Positions 58,863 through 64,000 of a DNA stretch of 64,000 bases are shown piece after piece. The notes beneath the pieces are model-generated. The model was not told where the DNA came from. It saw only the letters and a list, made by a program, of their open reading frames with translations, and ran no database searches. This stretch comes from Jiangella muralis (lineage in GTDB: Bacteria; Actinomycetota; Actinomycetes; Jiangellales; Jiangellaceae): assembly GCF_001270745.1 (NCBI RefSeq), contig NZ_KQ434751.1, positions 255,507 to 319,506 of the forward strand, written 5' to 3'. Every line of letters starts with the position of its first letter. The first letter of the stretch is position 1. A program made the position numbers and the translations under genes.

Positions 58863-59872
58863 GCCTGCACCACCAGGTCGGCGCGGCGCACCTCGTGCTC
58901 CAGCGGCCGGCCGGCGGCGAACCGCTCCAGCTCGTCCAGCGCCAGCGCGGTCAGCCGGCGGCACTCGGTGCCCATGGCACCGGCGACGTGCGGCGTCAGC
59001 ACGACGTTGGGCAGCCGGTACAGCGGCGAGTCCGGCGGCAACGGCTCCGGATCGGTGACATCGAGGACGGCGTCGAGCCGGCCGCGCTCGCACTCGGCGG
59101 TCAGCGCGGCGTGGTCGACCAGCGCGCCGCGGGCGGTGTTGATCAGCGTGGCGCCGTCCCTCATCAGCGCACATCGACGCGCGTCGATGAGGTGGCGGGT
59201 CTCCGGCAGCGACGGCGCGTGCAGCGTGACGACGTCGGCGCGGGCCAGCAGGTCGTCCAGCTCGACCACCTGAGCGCCCGCGGCGGCCACCGCGGCCGGG
59301 TCGGCGTACGGGTCGGCCACCAGCACCGTCAGCTCGAACTGCCGGAGCAGCTCGGCCACCCGGCGGCCGATGCGGGAGAACCCGACGACGCCGACGACCC
59401 GCCGGTAGTTCGACGCACCGGTGATGTCGTCGCGCCAGGCCACCTCGCCGGGGTGGGCCCGGAACCCGGCCGCGAACCGCGGCACCCGCTTCCCCGCGGC
59501 CAGGATCGCGGCCAGCGTGTACTCGGCCACCGGGACGGCGTTCGCGGCGGCCGCCGTCGTGACGACCAGCCCGCGCTCCCAGCAGGCGTCGGTGACGTGG
59601 TGCTTGACCGAGCCCGCGGCGTGGAACGCGGCCCGCAGCCGCGGCGCGTCCGCCAGCACGTCCTCGTCGAGCGGCGGGCAGCCCCACGACGTGACCAGCA
59701 CGTCCACCTGCCCGAGCGCCGACCGTACGGCCGGGTCGGCGAACGTCGCCACCGGTCCCGGCAGCACCAGATCCGCCAGCTTCTCCAGCCGCGCCCGCAA
59801 CTCGTCGTCGAACAGGTCGCGGTAGGCGGTGTCGGACATGACCAGCATGGCGCTGACCGGCTCAGTCGTCAT
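58859..59872 (-). CDS. D-isomer-specific 2-hydroxyacid dehydrogenase
   Basis: 337 aa. NAD-binding Rossmann motif VVGVVGFSRIGRRVAELL (GxSxIG variant), catalytic Arg in LINTARGALVDHAAL, Glu region DVTDPEPLPPDSPLYRL and catalytic His in VVLTPHVAGAMGTEC. Interconverts a 2-keto acid and D-2-hydroxy acid with NAD(P)H. Coupled by GTGA to the TIM-barrel isomerase downstream. TACCCT (59879-59884) lies 6 nt before the ATG: probably leaderless. Confidence 0.92.
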   Translation of the reverse strand: MTTEPVSAMLVMSDTAYRDLFDDELRARLEKLADLVLPGPVATFADPAVRSALGQVDVLVTSWGCPPLDEDVLADAPRLRAAFHAAGSVKHHVTDACWERGLVVTTAAAANAVPVAEYTLAAILAAGKRVPRFAAGFRAHPGEVAWRDDITGASNYRRVVGVVGFSRIGRRVAELLRQFELTVLVADPYADPAAVAAAGAQVVELDDLLARADVVTLHAPSLPETRHLIDARRCALMRDGATLINTARGALVDHAALTAECERGRLDAVLDVTDPEPLPPDSPLYRLPNVVLTPHVAGAMGTECRRLTALALDELERFAAGRPLEHEVRRADLVVQA

Positions 59873-59954
59873 GCCCCCAGGGTAAGCGCTTGCTCAACCC
59901 GGCCCGACAGCGGTTTGTGCGCGATCTGCCAGCGGCCCGCGGCACGCTGCCGGC

Positions 59955-60893
59955 ATGACAGACGCGATCCGGACAGAAGGACTGGTCAAACGGTTCGGCG
60001 ACACCACGGCGCTGGCCGGGGTCGACCTCGGCGCCGCTCCGGGCACCGTGCTGGGCGTGCTCGGCCCGAACGGCGCCGGCAAGACGACGGCGGTGCGCAT
60101 CCTCGCCACGCTGGTGCGCCCGGACGCCGGGCGGGCCCTCGTCGACGGGCTGGACGTGACCCGCGACGGCGACGCCGTCCGCCGCCGCATCGGGCTGACC
60201 GGCCAGTACGCCTCGGTCGACGAGGACCTCACCGGCCGGGAGAACCTGGTGCTGTTCGGCCGGCTGCTGGACCTGCGGCGGGCCGACGCCCGGCAGCGGG
60301 CCGACGACCTGCTGGCGCGGTTCGAGCTGACCGAGGCCGGCGGGCGGCGGGTGTCGACGTACTCCGGCGGGATGCGCCGGCGCCTCGACCTCGCCGCCAG
60401 CATGGTCGCGCGGCCGCGCGTGGTGTTCCTCGACGAGCCCACCACCGGCCTGGACCCGGGCAAGCGCGAGGACGTGTGGCGGATGATCCGGTCGATGACG
60501 GCCGACGGCGGCACCGTGCTGCTGACCACGCAGTACCTGGAGGAGGCCGACGCGCTGGCCGACGAGATCTCCGTCCTCGACCACGGGCGGGTGATCGCGC
60601 ACGGCACGCCGACCGAGCTGAAGCGGATCGTCGGCGGCCAGACGCTGGCCGTCCGCCCGGCCGATCCCGCCCGGGTGCCCGACGCCGCCGCGCTGCTGGA
60701 GCGGGTGGCCGGGCGCTCCCCCGATCTCGCGGGCGGGCTGCTCACCGTCGCGGTGGACGGCGACGGCGTGCTGGCCGAGGTGGTGCCCGCGCTGGCCGCC
60801 GCCGGGATCGCCGTCACCGAGCTGGCGCTGCGGCTGCCGAGCCTCGACGAGGTGTTCTTCACGCTCACCGGCCGGACCGAGGTGGCCGCATGA
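59955..60893 (+). CDS. DrrA-like ABC transporter ATP-binding protein
   Basis: 312 aa. Walker A GPNGAGKTT, Q-loop region GLTGQYASVDEDLTGRENL (typical of DrrA), signature YSGGMRRRLDLAASM, Walker B VVFLDEPTTGLDPGKRED and H-loop LLTTQYLEEADALAD. The C-terminal DrrA-type extension ends SLDEVFFTLTGRTEVAA. Powers drug or lipid export with the adjacent permease. CACGCT lies 6 nt before the ATG with no ribosome binding site. Overlaps the permease by ATGA. Confidence 0.94.
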   Translation: MTDAIRTEGLVKRFGDTTALAGVDLGAAPGTVLGVLGPNGAGKTTAVRILATLVRPDAGRALVDGLDVTRDGDAVRRRIGLTGQYASVDEDLTGRENLVLFGRLLDLRRADARQRADDLLARFELTEAGGRRVSTYSGGMRRRLDLAASMVARPRVVFLDEPTTGLDPGKREDVWRMIRSMTADGGTVLLTTQYLEEADALADEISVLDHGRVIAHGTPTELKRIVGGQTLAVRPADPARVPDAAALLERVAGRSPDLAGGLLTVAVDGDGVLAEVVPALAAAGIAVTELALRLPSLDEVFFTLTGRTEVAA

Positions 60894-61651
60894 GCGCGCT
60901 GGCCCGCCACACCGTCGTCCTGGCCGGACGGGGCCTGACGAAGGCCCGCCGCAACCCCGGCGTGTTCCTCGACGCCATCTTCCTCCCGGTGGTCTTCCTG
61001 CTGATGTTCGTCTACCTGTTCGGCGGCGCCGTCGCCGGGTCCACCCGGGACTACCTGCAGTACGTGTTCCCCGGCGTGCTGGTGATGACGGCGATCCTGG
61101 CCGGCCTCACGTCCACCGGGCTGAGCATCAACCTGGACATCAAGAAGGGCGTGTTCGACCGGTTCCGCAGCCTGCCGATCCCGCGGTCGGCGCCGCTGCT
61201 GGGCACGGTGCTCGGCGACGTCGTGCGGTACGTCGTGGCGGTGGCGACGCTGTTCGCGCTCGGCCTCGCCCTGGGTTTCCGGCCGTCGGGAGGGTTGGCG
61301 TCGACGCTCGCCGCGGCCGGGCTGGCGATCGTCTTCGGCTTCGCGCTGAGCTGGGTGAACGTGCTGATCGGCGTGGTGGTGAAGGAGGAGACGCTGGTGA
61401 CGTCGGTGGCGTTCCTCGGCATCTTCCCGCTGGCGTTCGGCACCGACATGGTGGCACCGGCGGACACGCTGCCGGGCTGGCTGCAGGCGTGGGCCGACGT
61501 CAACCCCGTCAGCCAGGCGATGGACGCGGCCAGCGGGCTGATGCTGGGCGGGCCGGTGCGCGACGCGGTGCTGGCGACGCTTGGATGGTCGGCCGGGCTG
61601 CTCGCGGTGTTCGTCCCGCTGGCGGTGCGGGCCTACCGGCGCCGCGCGTAG
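60890..61651 (+). CDS. DrrB-like ABC-2 transporter permease
   Basis: 253 aa, six hydrophobic helices. TKARRNPGVFLDAIFLPVVFLLMFVYLFGGAVAG, then YLQYVFPGVLVMTAILAG and KKGVFDRFRSLPIPRSA, are characteristic of DrrB. Forms an exporter with the preceding ATPase; no biosynthetic genes are in view, so the substrate could be a toxin taken up or made elsewhere. The stop overlaps the convergent regulator by 19 nt. Confidence 0.92.
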   Translation: MSALARHTVVLAGRGLTKARRNPGVFLDAIFLPVVFLLMFVYLFGGAVAGSTRDYLQYVFPGVLVMTAILAGLTSTGLSINLDIKKGVFDRFRSLPIPRSAPLLGTVLGDVVRYVVAVATLFALGLALGFRPSGGLASTLAAAGLAIVFGFALSWVNVLIGVVVKEETLVTSVAFLGIFPLAFGTDMVAPADTLPGWLQAWADVNPVSQAMDAASGLMLGGPVRDAVLATLGWSAGLLAVFVPLAVRAYRRRA

Positions 61652-64000
61652 TCCTGGACCAGCGCGGCCGCGTCCGGGCCGGCCAGCGACCGGCCGTGCT
61701 CGTACGCCGTCACGAACCGGTCGTCGCCCAGCTCGGCCCGCAGCCGCGCGGTCAGCCGGGCGACGTCGGGGTTGAGGCCGTCGGCGGCGCCGCGCAGGGC
61801 GTGCGCCGCGCCGAGCGCCTCGGCCGCCGGCTTCGGCTCCCCGGCCCTGTGCCGCAGCGCCGCCGCGCCGACGCCGACCGCCGCGACCAGCGGCAGGTCC
61901 TTGATGTGGGCGGCCGCCTCGCCGGCCGCGGCCAGCTCGCGGACGGCGCCGGCGGCGTCCCCTTCGGCGACGGCGAGGTGCCCGGCCGACGTGCCGAGGA
62001 TCGCGGTGAACATCGGCTCGGACGTCTGCGCGACCTGCTCCCCCGCGGCCGCGTACCAGCGCCGCGCACCTGCGAGGTCGCCGGCCAGCCGGTCGAGGTC
62101 GCCGAGCAGCACCCGGACCAGCACGACGCAGTGCACCGACGCCCCGGCCGCGGCGTCGAGCAGCCCGGTCAGCTCGGCCCGGGCGCGGTCCGGCGCCCCG
62201 GTCCAGGCGTGCAGCTGGGCCAGCCAGGCACGCTGCTCGATCGCCTCGTCGGCCGGGTCGAACACCTGACGCAGCCGGATCGCGCGGTCCAGCGCGTCCG
62301 CCGCCCGCGGATCGGCGTACATGGTCTGCATCAGGGCGAGGAACGTGAGCGCCGTCGACTCGCCCCAGAGTTCGCCCGCCGCCCGGTAGGCCGCCGCCGC
62401 CTCGGCCAGCGCCGCGCTGGCGCCCTTCATGTCGCCGCTGGTCCCGCCCAGCATCGAGCGGACCAGCAGCAGCCCGCCACGGGTCCAGTCGTCGGCGCCG
62501 GCGGCCGGTCGCTCCGTCGCGGCGAGGCCGGTCTCGATCTCGTCGGTCAGCAGCGCCAGCAGCGGCTCGGCCAGCGTCAGGACGGGGTGCGCGGCGGGCG
62601 GCGCCGCGGCCGTCCACTCGCGTAGCCGGCCCGCGATCGCCAGCGCCTCCGGGTTGTGGCCGCCGAGCAGGGCGTTGAACACGTAGTACGTGGCCACGAC
62701 CGCGCGGTGCCCCGGGTCGGCCGGGCCGTCGAGGTCGAGCAGCCGGCGCAGCCGGTGGATGGTGGTCGTGTGGTCCGACGACACGGTCCAGAACTGCGCC
62801 AGGGCCGCGCCCAGCCGCGTCGCCGCCGCCGGGTCCGTCGCGGTGGCCAGCTGGACCGCGGTGCGCAGGTTCTCGCGCTCGGCCCGCAGCACCGGCAGCA
62901 GCCGCAGCTGGTCCGCCGTCCGCAGCCCCGGCTCGGCCCGCTCGGTCAGCTCCAGCACCGACGCGACCAGCGCGGCCTCCGCGGCGGGCCGGCCGCCGGA
63001 CGCCGTCAGCCGGGCCAGCGCGAACTCGCGGATCGTCTCCAGCATGCGGTACCGCGGCTCCGGGCCGTCGTCGGCGAGCTGCAGCAGCGACTTGTCGACC
63101 AGCACGGCGATCAGCTCCGACGCGTCCGGCCCGGCCTGCGCGGCCGCCGTGGCCGGTGTGACCACCGGGACGACGCCGAGCCGCTCCAGCAGCGTCCGCT
63201 CCGGCTCGGTCAGCAGCTCCCAGCTCCACGCGACGAGGTCGCGCAGCGTGCGGTGCCGCTGCTCGGCGGTCCGCGCCCCGCGGGTGAGCACGCCGAAGCG
63301 GTCGCCGAGCCGGCGGGTCAGCTCCGGCAGCGGCAGCGAGCGCAGCCGGGCGGCGGACAGCTCGACCGCCAGCGGGAGGCCGTCCAGGCGGCGGCAGACT
63401 TCCGCGACGAGCGCCGGGTCGAGGTCCGCGTCCGGCCGGACGTCGCGGGCCCGCTCGGTGAACAGCCGGACGGCGTCGGCCTCGGCCAGCGGACGGACCT
63501 CGTACAGCGCCTCGCCGGGCAGCCGCAGCGGCTCGCGGCTGGTCGTCAGCACCCGCAGCCGCGGACAGCGCGCCAGCAACTCGCCGGCCAGCGCGGCCGC
63601 CGCGCCGACGACGTGCTCGCAGTTGTCCAGCAGCAGCAGCGTCTCGCCGCCGCCGAGCGTCTCGACCAGGCGTTCGGTGGCGGTACGCGCGGGCGCCTCG
63701 ACGGTGACCGGTGCGGCGTGCGCCAGCAGCGCGTCGGCGGCGGCCGTCGCCACGTCGTCCTGGTCGGCGACGGCGGCCAGCTCGACCAGCCGGACCGGCG
63801 TCGGCAGCGTCGCCGCGGCCGCGACCGCCAGCCGGGTCTTGCCGGCCCCGCCCGGGCCGGTCAGCGTCACCAGCCGGGCCCGGCCGAGCGCCTTCGTCAC
63901 CCCGGCGAGGTCGTCGTCACGGCCGATCAGCGAGGTCAGCGGGGCCGGCAGCGGCGGGAGCGCCTTGGGTGCCGGGGGCGCGGGCCGCGGGGCCGGCTCG
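61633..64000 (-). CDS. AfsR/NB-ARC-TPR-type transcriptional regulator (5' end beyond window)
   Basis: The frame is open from 61633 to the edge at 64000 (788 codons). The edge-proximal part is an Ala/Pro-rich linker and then PLTSLIGRDDDLAGVTKAL, entering the ATPase: Walker A LTGPGGAGKTRLA, Walker B LLLLDNCEHVVGAA, LTTSREPLRLPGEAL and LDGLPLAVELSAARL. A winged-helix segment (YRMLETIREFALARL) and a TPR-rich C terminus follow. The linker suggests an upstream DNA-binding (BTAD/SARP or LuxR-like) domain outside the window. GTG at 63900 is not the real start. Converges on, and overlaps, the DrrB-like gene. Confidence 0.88.
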   Translation of the reverse strand, partial: EPAPRPAPPAPKALPPLPAPLTSLIGRDDDLAGVTKALGRARLVTLTGPGGAGKTRLAVAAAATLPTPVRLVELAAVADQDDVATAAADALLAHAAPVTVEAPARTATERLVETLGGGETLLLLDNCEHVVGAAAALAGELLARCPRLRVLTTSREPLRLPGEALYEVRPLAEADAVRLFTERARDVRPDADLDPALVAEVCRRLDGLPLAVELSAARLRSLPLPELTRRLGDRFGVLTRGARTAEQRHRTLRDLVAWSWELLTEPERTLLERLGVVPVVTPATAAAQAGPDASELIAVLVDKSLLQLADDGPEPRYRMLETIREFALARLTASGGRPAAEAALVASVLELTERAEPGLRTADQLRLLPVLRAERENLRTAVQLATATDPAAATRLGAALAQFWTVSSDHTTTIHRLRRLLDLDGPADPGHRAVVATYYVFNALLGGHNPEALAIAGRLREWTAAAPPAAHPVLTLAEPLLALLTDEIETGLAATERPAAGADDWTRGGLLLVRSMLGGTSGDMKGASAALAEAAAAYRAAGELWGESTALTFLALMQTMYADPRAADALDRAIRLRQVFDPADEAIEQRAWLAQLHAWTGAPDRARAELTGLLDAAAGASVHCVVLVRVLLGDLDRLAGDLAGARRWYAAAGEQVAQTSEPMFTAILGTSAGHLAVAEGDAAGAVRELAAAGEAAAHIKDLPLVAAVGVGAAALRHRAGEPKPAAEALGAAHALRGAADGLNPDVARLTARLRAELGDDRFVTAYEHGRSLAGPDAAALVQDYARRR

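Noticed and set aside
59955..64000. Edge of an antibiotic biosynthetic cluster (DrrAB plus AfsR-like regulator)
   Set aside because: No biosynthetic gene is in the window; both families also occur outside clusters.

Overview
The window is a very GC-rich stretch (roughly 70% or more by eye) with the gene complement of a filamentous or soil actinomycete. Evidence includes TreY/TreZ trehalose synthesis, DUF3558-, DUF4232- and septum-formation-type lipoproteins, XRE–NB-ARC and AfsR-like regulators, a DrrAB-type exporter, WYL and XRE-cupin regulators, and many genes with a TANNNT box 6-7 nt before the start codon (leaderless mRNAs). A Jiangella-like organism is a reasonable guess, but nothing here proves a genus. 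No rRNA, tRNA, CRISPR array, intact insertion sequence or prophage was seen. It reads as ordinary chromosome made of short operons and regulator/target pairs.

Layout. 0-10 kb: two-component system, GH1 glucosidase, lipoprotein, S33 peptidase with its ArsR-type regulator, a Tat-exported protein and a large XRE–NB-ARC–TPR regulator. 10-19 kb: secreted phosphodiesterase-like protein; the fused remnants of a sugar-uptake locus; a cysteine dioxygenase–rhodanese pair behind a Met-Arg-Cys-Cys-Cys leader peptide; a HAD nucleotidase; a 27-residue amphipathic peptide with its own promoter and terminator; an accessory methionyl-tRNA synthetase behind a leader peptide and a chain of competing RNA stems; a KhtT-like/antiporter pair whose antiporter carries a UBP-type zinc finger. 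19-28 kb: LysE, rRNA methyltransferases, azlCD with an XRE-cupin regulator, a YCII–ECF sigma pair, a pentapeptide-repeat protein, RibD-like reductase and epoxide hydrolase, then a 700-bp gene-poor gap. 28-45 kb: purple acid phosphatase, S15 peptidase, RNB ribonuclease, DUF3800, WYL regulator with a second epoxide hydrolase, LysR/EamA pair, erythromycin-esterase-like protein, a tandem pair of membrane-anchored unknowns, lipid kinase, PhoD and a lipoprotein. 45-64 kb: ArsR-GNAT fusion, pxpBAC (5-oxoproline degradation), a stand-alone clpX opposite a long TetR regulator, the glgX-treY-treZ operon, a dehydrogenase/isomerase pair, a DrrAB-like exporter and a truncated AfsR-like regulator at the edge.

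The most interesting signals are regulatory and small. Two leader peptides (12204-12221 and 15071-15130) are positioned so that ribosome location would decide whether the downstream Shine-Dalgarno is paired; for metG six mutually exclusive RNA strands can be traced. A 27-aa hydrophobic amphipathic peptide (14715-14798) has a promoter, an excellent ribosome binding site and a long U-tailed terminator. A whole divergent sugar-transport locus has collapsed to two gene tails at 11599-12037. Regulator genes are repeatedly paired with clean inverted-repeat operators, and nine convergent gene pairs overlap at their 3' ends.
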